From positions 1 through 64,000 of the forward strand of contig CAYGPI010000002.1 of assembly GCA_964351745.1 (NCBI GenBank): a stretch of 64,000 nt of DNA, read 5' to 3'. The notes below the pieces were generated by a model that worked only from the letters and a program-made list of their open reading frames with translations, did no database searches and had not been told where the DNA came from. Shown piece by piece: positions 50,311 through 57,705 of the stretch. Each line of letters begins with the position of its first letter. The first letter of the stretch is position 1. This DNA comes from CAYNJF01 sp964351745. GTDB lineage: Bacteria > Pseudomonadota > Gammaproteobacteria > Berkiellales > Berkiellaceae. The position numbers and the translations under genes were made by a program.

Positions 50311-51114
50311 ATGTTGAACACGAGTGCATTAACAAGAAATTTCATATTTACATTTATTGGCGTCTCTTTAGGGGGTTATTTTTTCTCTTTCTATTTGGAT
50401 ATGGTAAAGCCAATTAAATTTGAGCAGGTTTTGCTTCTGACATGTTTTATTGCAACAATTATCACAATTATGCCTTATGTCCGTTCTATTTTAGGTTTAC
50501 GTTCATTTTATGATTCTCTTTCTAGAGAAGTAAGTCGCATTCGTGAGGATTTAATTGATATCAGTTTAAACCAAGTTAATCTTGGGGATGACAAAGTGCC
50601 CTATGAATTTCTTTGTTTACAACAATTTTATGCAAACTATCCCTATATGGCTGCTATTCGTATCTACAACATAAAATACTCTCATAAGCTAAATAGATCT
50701 CAAATTGGAAAAAATTGGGATGATTATTATGGAAGGATAATTATCAGCCTTGACAATGATAATGAAACTTGGTCTGAAAATTTAAAACCAAGGTTTCAAA
50801 ATGCAAGTGAATTAATCCAATTTAATACTCGTAAAAGAATTGACCTTAAAGAAGGCATGAACCTTCAAGTACATATTTGGGAAGAAGAAATCGATTTTAA
50901 TTTTGATAGAACAGCAAAGATCATTGAGTTGATAGAAACTTTTGACTTCGGCCGTGATTTGGTTGTGACCTTAGAAATATATTTGGTGTCAAAAGAAGAT
51001 TTTTATTATGATGGCTATAGTTCCTCGGAAGTGAATAAAGAAATTGAAGATAGTAAAATCATAAGGAGGATAAAGATCACTGACTATTACAAGCATGGAA
51101 TTTATATTAAATAA
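50311..51114 (+). CDS. Two-TM cargo protein inserted in the tail module
   Basis: A 267-aa protein with two N-terminal transmembrane helices (NFIFTFIGVSLGGYFFSFYL and VLLLTCFIATIITIMPYVRSIL) and a soluble C-terminal part rich in Asp/Asn/Ile with long predicted strands. It carries its own promoter and ribosome site (AGGAG). It is not a tail protein by appearance and so is probably a membrane moron active in the lysogen. It overlaps the next tail gene by 20 nt. Function unknown. Confidence 0.6.
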   Translation: MLNTSALTRNFIFTFIGVSLGGYFFSFYLDMVKPIKFEQVLLLTCFIATIITIMPYVRSILGLRSFYDSLSREVSRIREDLIDISLNQVNLGDDKVPYEFLCLQQFYANYPYMAAIRIYNIKYSHKLNRSQIGKNWDDYYGRIIISLDNDNETWSENLKPRFQNASELIQFNTRKRIDLKEGMNLQVHIWEEEIDFNFDRTAKIIELIETFDFGRDLVVTLEIYLVSKEDFYYDGYSSSEVNKEIEDSKIIRRIKITDYYKHGIYIK

Positions 51115-52825
51115 AGTTAGTGAGTTTGGTTTTCCTTTTCATCAAATTGTAGTCAAAGGCACCTTCAGCCTCCCAAGAGGCACAGAAATACCATATCCCG
51201 GCATAATTAATGGTGATACCCAGTTGGTAGCAGTGCCAAATATTCCATCTATAAATCGTTCTTTAGAGCAACAAATCTTCGATCAAGAGCATGGTTTTGA
51301 ATGGCGCAATTATGCCTTAGTAACCGATAACCGGTTAGGTCACGTCAACTTGAATGACCAACTCTATCAGTGGATTATTTACATAGATGACAATAAAGTT
51401 CCATGGCATTTACGCTTTGGTTTATCCTTGACAAATTTTCAAACTGCGAGTATGTGGTGTGAGGTATTCCAGCCTTTCGGTCGGATTGCTAAAGAGCATC
51501 CTATTTCACAGCTTTCTCAATTGGTCTCTCAAAAAGCAACCGTTAATGGTGCCTTTCTCCATAAGAATAGATTTACCTTAGAGCGCAATAGCAGAGGGAG
51601 TGAGGTATTGGTTCACCTGTATGCTAGCGCCTCTGGCAACCCTGGTATTAATAATGTCATAGATTTTCCTAAAGATGGCCAATTTCAAAGTCAGTGGGGC
51701 CTTTATGAAGTATGGAAGCTAAAAATTTCTGGTTGTGGCTTGATGACTGAAGATATGAACCGATTGGGAGAGGGTATATCTGCAACCTTGGAGCGCTATT
51801 TAAGCTTTGACGATATTCAAAAAAGGGAAGTTAATAATATTCAAAGGCAAGAGGTACCACTCAGAGTTAATCATGTAAGCTATGATTTACAGCAAACTGG
51901 CGATATTCCTATCTCACCAAATTGTGAAGGACGGATTGTCGATCTCCATGAAAACTGGGCACATGGCTTAACCCCTGCTGATACCACTTCACAAGGGGGC
52001 TATTTTTTTAATACAGAGAGCGTTGTTCATAAAACATATGATTGGAATGGCCCTGAAGTAGTGAATACTAATATTGTTCGGGTCCTATTTGATAAAAATG
52101 ATGATGAATACAGAGTTGCTGTACGAAATACAACAAAATCACTAAATAAGAAGGATGTATCGATATCAGGGGGCGGGGGCCAAAATGTTACTGATGTTAG
52201 TTATCAACTTGTTGGTGGAGTTTGTAAGCAACAGCCTTCACCTTATAATCGCTCGTTAAATTTAATCTCAACTATCACCCAGCAGACTAAGATTGCAGAA
52301 AGCACTAAAATTTTTGTAAATGATATCGTGGTAAGAGAGTCTCACCTAGAGGAGATCCGGAGTCATACAGAAACTCAAATTAGAACGATCACCGAGAGTG
52401 GTACCCACTATCCATCAAGTTTTATACCTTTTCAATCCAGTACCTACAATGATGATACAGAATCAGTTATTACTTCAGCATTAGTAATAACCCATAATGG
52501 TGAAGAATTAAGAAACTTTACTGGTCAACCATCAGATATTCCTGTTTCTCCATTTTCTGACGTGTTAGTAGGAGACGATCCTAATGGAATATACAGAAAA
52601 CTAGGTTTGGGTTTTATTTCCAATAACTTGATGGGATTGGTTTTAAGAGCATATTTAAATAAAGATGAGTTTTCCCAACCTATTAGTACCTCAGTTCAGG
52701 GCTTAAGTGCTCCGAATGTTATGAGTGAAGAAATTGAATGGAGATCAGAGCAAGTTTTTGGTTCATTTGAGCCAATGAAAGAATTGCAGTCGATTAGTTC
52801 ATCAGGGCCAATTGGTTGGGTTTGA
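51095..52825 (+). CDS. Large tail-tip/receptor-binding candidate
   Basis: A 576-aa beta-rich protein, last structural gene of the tail module. Blocks such as GYVLVTDNRLGHVNLNDQLYQWIIY-like strands (residues about 60-100), LYEVWKLKISGCGLMTEDMNRLGEGISATLERYLSF and NTNIVRVLFDKNDDEYRVAV are seen. It has no coiled-coil or collagen repeat. By position it may carry receptor recognition, the counterpart of lambda J or a tail fibre. No family is recognised. ATG 51095 lies inside the upstream gene and no strong ribosome site is visible. Confidence 0.5.
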   Translation: MEFILNKVSEFGFPFHQIVVKGTFSLPRGTEIPYPGIINGDTQLVAVPNIPSINRSLEQQIFDQEHGFEWRNYALVTDNRLGHVNLNDQLYQWIIYIDDNKVPWHLRFGLSLTNFQTASMWCEVFQPFGRIAKEHPISQLSQLVSQKATVNGAFLHKNRFTLERNSRGSEVLVHLYASASGNPGINNVIDFPKDGQFQSQWGLYEVWKLKISGCGLMTEDMNRLGEGISATLERYLSFDDIQKREVNNIQRQEVPLRVNHVSYDLQQTGDIPISPNCEGRIVDLHENWAHGLTPADTTSQGGYFFNTESVVHKTYDWNGPEVVNTNIVRVLFDKNDDEYRVAVRNTTKSLNKKDVSISGGGGQNVTDVSYQLVGGVCKQQPSPYNRSLNLISTITQQTKIAESTKIFVNDIVVRESHLEEIRSHTETQIRTITESGTHYPSSFIPFQSSTYNDDTESVITSALVITHNGEELRNFTGQPSDIPVSPFSDVLVGDDPNGIYRKLGLGFISNNLMGLVLRAYLNKDEFSQPISTSVQGLSAPNVMSEEIEWRSEQVFGSFEPMKELQSISSSGPIGWV

Positions 52826-52827
52826 AA

Positions 52828-53628
52828 TTAACTCTTAGAAAGGTTTCTAAAATTATCTAACGATATGTTTGAAATATCAAGAAAGTTTTTTTGATCTAAC
52901 ATCCCTGAGTTCATCGAAATATATATGGCGTTTGGCATATTGACAGCATTTAATTTGCATAAAATGTTCTTCTTGTATTGATCCACCGTGTATTTACTAA
53001 TTTTGAGAAGCGTAGCTATTTTTTCAGAAGTTAAACCTTTTGCTGTTAATTGCAGGCAGGTAGATTCTCTAGGGGCTAAATGTGGTTGGTCCGTTTTTGT
53101 GAAAAATAGCTTATTTAATGATTTCTCAGATAATAAAGCTGAATGTTTAAGCTCAGCGTTTTGAGTTTTGAATAAAGATATATTCTTTTCTATAAAGCTC
53201 ACCATGAATGTATTAAAGTCATGGTGAGTGTCTGTATATATGGCATTCAAATTTTGGCTTGGCAGGCTGTTTGCAGCGCCTAGAACAATATCGAAGGCCT
53301 CTGTTTGAAACATTTGATAGTATGCACGGTGAATTCCATGCTTTTCAGTCAAAACTTCATTATATTGGCTCGATATTCCTTGGTGGTTTTCGCAAAGATA
53401 GAACCCATCATTAAAAGTATCGTATGAAGTACTATGATCGTGAGTGAAATATTGATGCTCGTAGTAATCGCTTAGGTGTGAATAGATATTTGATAAGACA
53501 AATACCTCTTTGTTTTTAAAGATTAGGTATATGACAAAATATTCAATCCCACAGAACTGTTGCATCTTGAGGCAGGAGGCATTGATCTGCTCTTTAAACC
53601 GCACGCTTGCAATGTTAGATAACTCCAT
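52828..53628 (-). CDS. LuxR-type transcriptional regulator
   Basis: A 266-aa protein with a C-terminal LuxR/FixJ helix-turn-helix: LAPRESTCLQLTAKGLTSEKIATLLKISKYTVDQYKKNILCKLN (about residues 187-230), with the usual E...L...G.....IA..L..S..TV....... pattern. The N-terminal ~170 residues do not match a known autoinducer or response-regulator receiver domain, so it is a LuxR solo-type protein. It is divergent from the thioesterase gene and may control the adjacent metabolic genes. Its ribosome site is buried in a hairpin (53635-53656). Confidence 0.82.
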   Translation of the reverse strand: MELSNIASVRFKEQINASCLKMQQFCGIEYFVIYLIFKNKEVFVLSNIYSHLSDYYEHQYFTHDHSTSYDTFNDGFYLCENHQGISSQYNEVLTEKHGIHRAYYQMFQTEAFDIVLGAANSLPSQNLNAIYTDTHHDFNTFMVSFIEKNISLFKTQNAELKHSALLSEKSLNKLFFTKTDQPHLAPRESTCLQLTAKGLTSEKIATLLKISKYTVDQYKKNILCKLNAVNMPNAIYISMNSGMLDQKNFLDISNISLDNFRNLSKS

Positions 53629-53634
53629 CTGTAC

Positions 53635-53656
53635 TACTCCCTATTTATTGGGAGTA
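53635..53656 (-). promoter_or_regulatory. Hairpin sequestering the luxR-like ribosome site
   Basis: On the minus-strand mRNA, TACTCCC and GGGAGTA (53650-53656 and 53635-53641) pair over 7 bp with an 8-nt loop. The GGGAG of the second arm is the Shine-Dalgarno of the regulator, 6 nt before its ATG at 53628. The pairing would lower translation and could be relieved by temperature or a trans factor. Confidence 0.6.
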
Positions 53657-53746
53657 TCAATTTAATAGAAATTAATTTAGATTTACAATCCAAAATGATA
53701 AAACAAGCGGCCCTTTAAATTCGGGTGGCAACTAACTTGGTGAAGT

Positions 53747-54151
53747 ATGGAAAGCAAATTTTCAATAAACTTGAAAGTCAGAGATTATGAATGTGATATG
53801 CAGGGGATAGTAAACAACGCTGTATATTTAAATTATTTGGAGCATGCTCGCCATGAGTACTTGGATAGCATCGGTCTATCTTTTAATAGCTTAACAGAGC
53901 AAGGCTTATACCTTGTGGCGATGAAAGCTGAGCAGCTTTACAAAAAAACACTTTCTTCAGGGCAAAATTTTAAAGTTAGCTGTGAAATGATTCCTGAATC
54001 AAAATTTAAAGTTAAGTTTATTCAAGAAATCTTCAACGAAAAAAATGAGACAGTTTTGCAGGCAAGTGTAATCGCTGGACTGATTGATGCGCAAAAAAAA
54101 CCACTATTGATTGAGAAAGTGTTGAACTTATCTAATCAGCAGTTCAATTGA
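53747..54151 (+). CDS. Acyl-CoA thioesterase (YbgC/4HBT hotdog fold)
   Basis: A 134-aa hotdog-fold protein. The active-site region LKVRDYECDMQGIVNNAVYLNYLEHARHEYL (about residues 10-40) is the conserved 4HBT/YbgC motif, with Asp in the D-x-Q-G-x-V-N-N-x-x-Y loop replaced in register by DMQGIVNN. It hydrolyses an acyl-CoA of unknown chain length in the cytoplasm. It is the first gene of a cargo operon with the PEP-mutase-like enzyme, the 157-aa gene and the VUT transporter. Confidence 0.85.
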   Translation: MESKFSINLKVRDYECDMQGIVNNAVYLNYLEHARHEYLDSIGLSFNSLTEQGLYLVAMKAEQLYKKTLSSGQNFKVSCEMIPESKFKVKFIQEIFNEKNETVLQASVIAGLIDAQKKPLLIEKVLNLSNQQFN

Positions 54152-54196
54152 TATATTATTTGAGCATTGAATGCATATGGAAGTTAATTATTTTAT

Positions 54197-55042
54197 ATGG
54201 AAAATATAACTAAACAAATTATGAAGCTGGTATCTACTGATGAGTGCACTCCATTACCAGGCGTTTTCGATCCATTATCAGCTAAAATTGCCCAGGCCCA
54301 AGGCTTTGATAGCGCTATTTTAACTGGCTATTCACTTTCTGCGACCTATCTAGGAGAGCCTGATATAGGTTTGATGACTCAATCTGAAGTAGTTCAAGCA
54401 GTCTATAGAATTAAAATGGCTTGCCCGGAACTCTTTCTGTTAGTCGATGGTGATAATGGTCATGGAAGCTACCAAAATGTCATGAGACTTGTTAAAGAGC
54501 TAAGTACCCTCAATTGCGGAGGGGTTATCCTAGAAGATCAAGTTTGGCCTAAAAAATGTGGCCATATGGAAGGCAAGCAAGTTGTATCTCAAGAAGAATA
54601 TTTTTCAAAGCTAAAAGCTGCCTTAGATACGCGCCAAGATGAAAATTTCATAGTTGTTGCTCGTACAGATGTAAGAGCTATTGAAGGGCTTGGTGAGGCC
54701 ATTGAGCGGGCCCAGAAAGCATTAGAGCTTGGTGTTGATATGGTTTTTGTGGAAGCACCACAATCCATTGAAGAATTAGAGACGATTTCAAAGCAAGTTA
54801 ATGGCAGCTTGATTGCTAATATGATACCTGGTGGAAAAACACCAATACTTTCTAGAGATGAATTAAAAGGCATAGGTTACAGTGCTGTATTTTACGCTTT
54901 AGAAGGACTTTTTTCTCTGACTCAAGCCATACAAAATGCATTCAAAGATGTTAAGGATGACAATGTTCAAGCTATCAAAGATAGAGCCATAGATTTTGAT
55001 AGTTTTAATGAGCTTATAGGATTAAGTAAATATAGTAGGTAA
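54197..55042 (+). CDS. Isocitrate lyase/PEP mutase superfamily enzyme
   Basis: A 281-aa TIM-barrel enzyme. The loop LPGVFDPLSAKIAQAQGFDSAILTGYSLSATYLGEPDIGLMT (residues about 20-60), the metal-binding FLLVDGDNGHGSY (about 78-90), GVILEDQVWPKKCGHMEGK with the K-K-C-G-H motif, and VVARTDVRAIEGLGEAI are all conserved. The family includes isocitrate lyase, methylisocitrate lyase, oxaloacetate decarboxylase and PEP/phosphonopyruvate mutases; the C-C bond substrate cannot be decided here. It lies between the thioesterase and the unknown 157-aa gene. Confidence 0.88.
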   Translation: MENITKQIMKLVSTDECTPLPGVFDPLSAKIAQAQGFDSAILTGYSLSATYLGEPDIGLMTQSEVVQAVYRIKMACPELFLLVDGDNGHGSYQNVMRLVKELSTLNCGGVILEDQVWPKKCGHMEGKQVVSQEEYFSKLKAALDTRQDENFIVVARTDVRAIEGLGEAIERAQKALELGVDMVFVEAPQSIEELETISKQVNGSLIANMIPGGKTPILSRDELKGIGYSAVFYALEGLFSLTQAIQNAFKDVKDDNVQAIKDRAIDFDSFNELIGLSKYSR

Positions 55043-55048
55043 ATAGGG

Positions 55049-55522
55049 ATGTTAGGTAAGAATGTTTTTAATATGCACCATTTTGGAAAATGGTTCATGG
55101 AGCAGTATAGGTTTCTTCAACTGTATCAGCAACGCAATGATGCTATCTTGCGAGTTATTGATATTGAACAGGAAAATATTAGGGTAGAGCCAACATTGAA
55201 GATTCAAGTGGTCGGCAAAAACTATTTTCTTGAAAAAAGATTAACTGAGTTGCTCTCACACCCAAATATCTTGGAGGCATTCACTCGCAAGGACGTTGAA
55301 GCTATTGTTACACTAAAGACTCAGTGGGAGCTTTCACCTAAAGTAGTGATAAAAGCTCATTTTAATCAAGACGGGAAAAACTCTGTGGTGCTTGAGGACA
55401 GTAATGGCATTAGCATCACTAATACGGTTGGTGAGATTCAAAAAAATAAAGAAATCATTAAAAACCTTTCGTCTAAAGATGCTCATTTGCTGGGCTATTT
55501 ATCAGGAGCTGAAGCTATATGA
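55049..55522 (+). CDS. Unknown protein of the cargo operon
   Basis: A 157-aa protein with basic, helical segments and no recognised domain (WFMEQYRFLQLYQQRNDAILRVIDIEQ, LEKRLTELLSHPNILEAFTRKDVEAIVTLKTQWELS). It has no signal peptide. It lies 6 bp after the PEP-mutase-like gene and overlaps the transporter by 4 nt (ATGA), so it is part of the same transcript. Confidence 0.5.
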   Translation: MLGKNVFNMHHFGKWFMEQYRFLQLYQQRNDAILRVIDIEQENIRVEPTLKIQVVGKNYFLEKRLTELLSHPNILEAFTRKDVEAIVTLKTQWELSPKVVIKAHFNQDGKNSVVLEDSNGISITNTVGEIQKNKEIIKNLSSKDAHLLGYLSGAEAI

Positions 55523-56280
55523 AGGCTCCAAGTTATAAGTACTTCGAATATTTCTTGGCAGCATATCTCTTAACGTTATGCATAACTTTAACGGTGTATG
55601 CTAAATTTATTGTTGTAGAAGATATATTTATATTTGGTTATGTAGCAAAAGTTATTAATCAACTATCGCCAATCCAGTTAGCCATTGCAATCCCTGCGGG
55701 CACACTTCCTTTTGCTATAACCTATCCCATATGCGACATTGTGGCTGAGGTTTATGGACCCAAGCCTGCTAAAAGGCTGATGACCCACGGCATTGTTGGC
55801 GAAGTGATTTTTGCTCTAGGAGTATTATGGGTGATAGGGTTGCCTGCGATGGATGTCATCATCCCAAATGAGTATTTGCATGTGGTTCATGGATCAATAC
55901 TTATTTATGCCTTCTCAAATATCATAGGATCTTTTGTTGGTAAGACCGTTAATATTTACCTAATATCTAAACTCAAAGTAAAATTGCTAGGTAGGGCATT
56001 TTGTCAAAGAAGCTTACTCTCAACAATGATTGGTGAGCTGCTCTTATCATTAGTTGCAGCAACCATTTCTTTCTCTCAAAATTTACCAATGAATTCTGTA
56101 GTACTGATTGCATTGACTGCATTTTGTATCAAGATGACAGTAGCAGTGCTTATGGTGAAGCCTATCCAATGGGTTTCAGCTTACTTGAAACGTGCTGAAG
56201 GGGTTGATGTGTATGATAAAAACACCAACCTCAATCCTTTTGATATAGGCTCTTACAAGCCCAAAGAGCTAACAAATTAG
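55519..56280 (+). CDS. Queuosine precursor transporter / VUT family (YhhQ-like)
   Basis: A 253-aa membrane protein of about six TM helices. The hallmark YPICDIVAEVYGPKPAKRLM (about residues 75-94) and the ILIYAFSNIIGSFVGKTVNIYLISKLK block (about 122-150) identify the VUT/YhhQ family of 7-cyano-7-deazaguanine and related base transporters. The gene is downstream of the thioesterase and PEP-mutase genes, so here the substrate may be different. It overlaps the 157-aa gene and ends 12 bp into the convergent second repressor gene. Confidence 0.87.
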   Translation: MKAPSYKYFEYFLAAYLLTLCITLTVYAKFIVVEDIFIFGYVAKVINQLSPIQLAIAIPAGTLPFAITYPICDIVAEVYGPKPAKRLMTHGIVGEVIFALGVLWVIGLPAMDVIIPNEYLHVVHGSILIYAFSNIIGSFVGKTVNIYLISKLKVKLLGRAFCQRSLLSTMIGELLLSLVAATISFSQNLPMNSVVLIALTAFCIKMTVAVLMVKPIQWVSAYLKRAEGVDVYDKNTNLNPFDIGSYKPKELTN

Positions 56281-56895
56281 CTTTGCTTGAACTACTTTTC
56301 CTAAGATTTTAGATTTTGGGGAAAGTTTGATTGCTGGGTAATCAGAGTTAAGAGATTTTGCAAATATTTCTCCATCCACATGCATGAGTTGCTTGAAAAT
56401 AGGTATTGCTTTGGCTTTAATCTGGAGTAGGGCAAAATCTTTATGTTTGGGTTCTTGCACGTTGTCTACCATGATTAGTGCCCCTTCAGGATAGATAGGC
56501 TCCATAGCATCGTTATTAACAACTAGAGCGAAGGAGAGCGGGCTTAGATCAATATCAGATGGGGTTGTAAGCTTTTCAACAAAGCATGGTTTCCTTATAA
56601 ATTTTTCAACCTCATCCCATTCAATAATGGGAACATGTCTTACTTTATGTCGGCTACAAGGCTCTATTCCAGCCAGCAACCAATTTGTATTGATATCTAG
56701 GATATTGGCATATTGCTCAATGATGTCGAGCGACATACTTCGTGTTCCCGCCTCATGAAGACTATAAGTTGAGACTTTTAGTTTTTTCTTCTCTGCAAAG
56801 TCCTTTGCACTTTTAAACCCAGCCTTGATGCGTGCTTCTTTAAGACGCTTACATATCTTAATTTTCAAATTTGTAGGGGACTCAAAGGTGTCCAT
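56269..56895 (-). CDS. Second S24-type repressor, catalytic serine absent
   Basis: A 208-aa protein with an N-terminal XRE-type HTH (RLKEARIKAGFKSAKDFAEKKKLKVSTYSLHEAG, about residues 18-50) and a C-terminal S24/LexA-like domain (about 85-208). Compared with cleavable relatives, the catalytic serine is Ala130 (NNDAMEP instead of G-D-S-M-E-P), while the lysine is kept (IFKQL, Lys168). The cleavage-site region reads IEWDEVEKF with Glu-Val in place of Ala-Gly. It should bind its operator at 56979-56995 but cannot self-cleave. Its presence in addition to the CI at 25289 is unusual. Confidence 0.85.
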   Translation of the reverse strand: MDTFESPTNLKIKICKRLKEARIKAGFKSAKDFAEKKKLKVSTYSLHEAGTRSMSLDIIEQYANILDINTNWLLAGIEPCSRHKVRHVPIIEWDEVEKFIRKPCFVEKLTTPSDIDLSPLSFALVVNNDAMEPIYPEGALIMVDNVQEPKHKDFALLQIKAKAIPIFKQLMHVDGEIFAKSLNSDYPAIKLSPKSKILGKVVQAKLIC

Positions 56896-56978
56896 TGGAT
56901 GATCTCATAAATTTTAAAGCTATCAATTACATTTGTGCAATTATAAAGGTTTGCATCCTGCATAACAATATCTTAATA

Positions 56979-56995
56979 TACTGCAATACGCAGTA
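56979..56995. promoter_or_regulatory. Operator-like inverted repeat of the second repressor
   Basis: TACTGC (56979-56984) and GCAGTA (56990-56995) form a perfect 6-bp inverted repeat with a 5-nt spacer between the second repressor and the divergent 83-aa gene. This is the expected site for autoregulation and control of that gene. Confidence 0.5.
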
Positions 56996-57018
56996 ATACT
57001 TAAGCAAGGATTTGTTGT

Positions 57019-57270
57019 ATGCATTATTCTGAAAATCTAAGTTGGTTTGAAGATGTTGTTTGGGAAGAGCAAGACACTGTTATCGATTGTTTAGTTGATA
57101 CTTCAGTTACTCATATTGAGCGTGGACATTACCTGGTTAAAGAGGGTGAGCATTGTTGCGTGCGATTAGCTGAAATGATTATTGAAGCTAAACGAGACTC
57201 TACGGAAGGCTTTCTGATTTTAGGTAGGGTCGCAATGCGTTGCTTACCACTAATCAAACTAAACATTTAG
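57019..57270 (+). CDS. Small protein divergent from the second repressor
   Basis: An 83-aa acidic, Cys-containing protein with no recognised domain. It has a good ribosome site (AAGGA, 8 nt before the ATG) and starts downstream of the operator-like repeat at 56979, a Cro-like arrangement. No HTH is convincing in it. It is the last gene before attR, so it may be a regulator or directionality factor, but that is speculation. Confidence 0.55.
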   Translation: MHYSENLSWFEDVVWEEQDTVIDCLVDTSVTHIERGHYLVKEGEHCCVRLAEMIIEAKRDSTEGFLILGRVAMRCLPLIKLNI

Positions 57271-57315
57271 TTAACTGAGAGTCGAGTGCGTTTGGTATGA
57301 GTTAATAATGAGCCC

Positions 57316-57335
57316 GGGCTTCCAGTGGGCTTCCA
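57316..57335. promoter_or_regulatory. Right arm-type repeat, putative integrase site
   Basis: GGGCTTCCAGTGGGCTTCCA differs at one base from 13147-13166, with the same orientation. TAGTGACTCA at 57351-57360 matches 13209-13218. They lie in the gap between the last phage gene and attR (57271-57378), which otherwise shows nothing. Confidence 0.5.
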
Positions 57336-57378
57336 AATTTACATTTGCGATAGTGACTCAGCGTAAGTACTTGATTTA

Positions 57379-57428
57379 CATGGTGCCCCGGGCAGGATTC
57401 GAACCTGCGACCTGTCCCTTAGGAGGGG
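57379..57428. repeat. attR: attR: 50-bp direct repeat within tRNA-Arg(CCT)
   Basis: Identical to 12970-13019. It spans the tRNA from residue 29 (anticodon stem) to CCA plus one base. The element's copy restores an intact tRNA at this end, the usual strategy of tRNA-targeting phages. Confidence 0.95.
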
Positions 57429-57456
57429 ACCGCGCTATCCACTGTGCCACCGAGGC
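57381..57456 (-). tRNA. tRNA-Arg (anticodon CCT)
   Basis: The reverse complement folds into a normal cloverleaf: acceptor GCCTCGG pairs with CCGGGGC (one G-T), anticodon stem GTCCC/GGGAC with loop CTCCTAA (anticodon CCT, reading AGG), T-loop TTCGAAT, discriminator A and encoded CCA. The 3' 48 nt come from the integrated phage copy. Length is 76 nt. It decodes a rare Arg codon. Confidence 0.97.
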
Positions 57457-57466
57457 TAATATAAAA

Positions 57467-57613
57467 CTATAAAACGTATTCGTATATGGCAGTAGCCAAG
57501 AAAGAGAAGCAAGCGACTGCACCGAGTAGGCGCAAAATTGGGATGCCCATAGGCTGATATTCTTTTAAATCAATGACTTGTTGGTGGTCTTCCATATGAA
57601 TGCAAAGCTCCAT
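57467..57613 (-). CDS. 48-aa single-TM protein upstream of tRNA-Arg
   Basis: A short ORF, MELCIHMEDHQQVIDLKEYQ..., with a C-terminal hydrophobic helix (ILRLLGAVACFSFLATAIYEYVL). The second ATG at 57595 is an alternative start; a GGAG at 57608-57611 could serve it. It lies immediately upstream of the tRNA and may be co-transcribed. Size and topology recall small DUF3094-like proteins, but I cannot confirm the family. Confidence 0.5.
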   Translation of the reverse strand: MELCIHMEDHQQVIDLKEYQPMGIPILRLLGAVACFSFLATAIYEYVL

Positions 57614-57705
57614 TACTTAAGATATTAAAATCATAGCAGTTTGAGAGTAAATATCAAGTTATAAAACAAGTTATCCAACTAAGTTGTGGTCTCAATCCGG
57701 GATTA

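Larger units (their letters stand above)
12970..57428. mobile_element. Integrated lambda-type prophage with metal-efflux and metabolic cargo
   Basis: The element is bounded by 50-bp perfect direct repeats (12970-13019 and 57379-57428) that duplicate the 3' part of tRNA-Arg(CCT). A tyrosine integrase lies just inside the left end. The interior has an AlpA-like gene, CI/Cro immunity region, replication genes, Q-like antiterminator, lysis genes, lambda-order head genes and siphovirus tail genes, which identify a temperate lambda-like phage with GpA-type (cos) terminase. About 10.5 kb of RND efflux genes sit between integrase and immunity, and a further 3.5-kb cargo lies beyond the tail genes. 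One net copy is about 44.4 kb. Confidence 0.95.

Noticed and set aside
12970..57428. Integrative conjugative element
   Set aside because: No relaxase, coupling protein or type IV secretion genes are visible; the content is phage morphogenesis.
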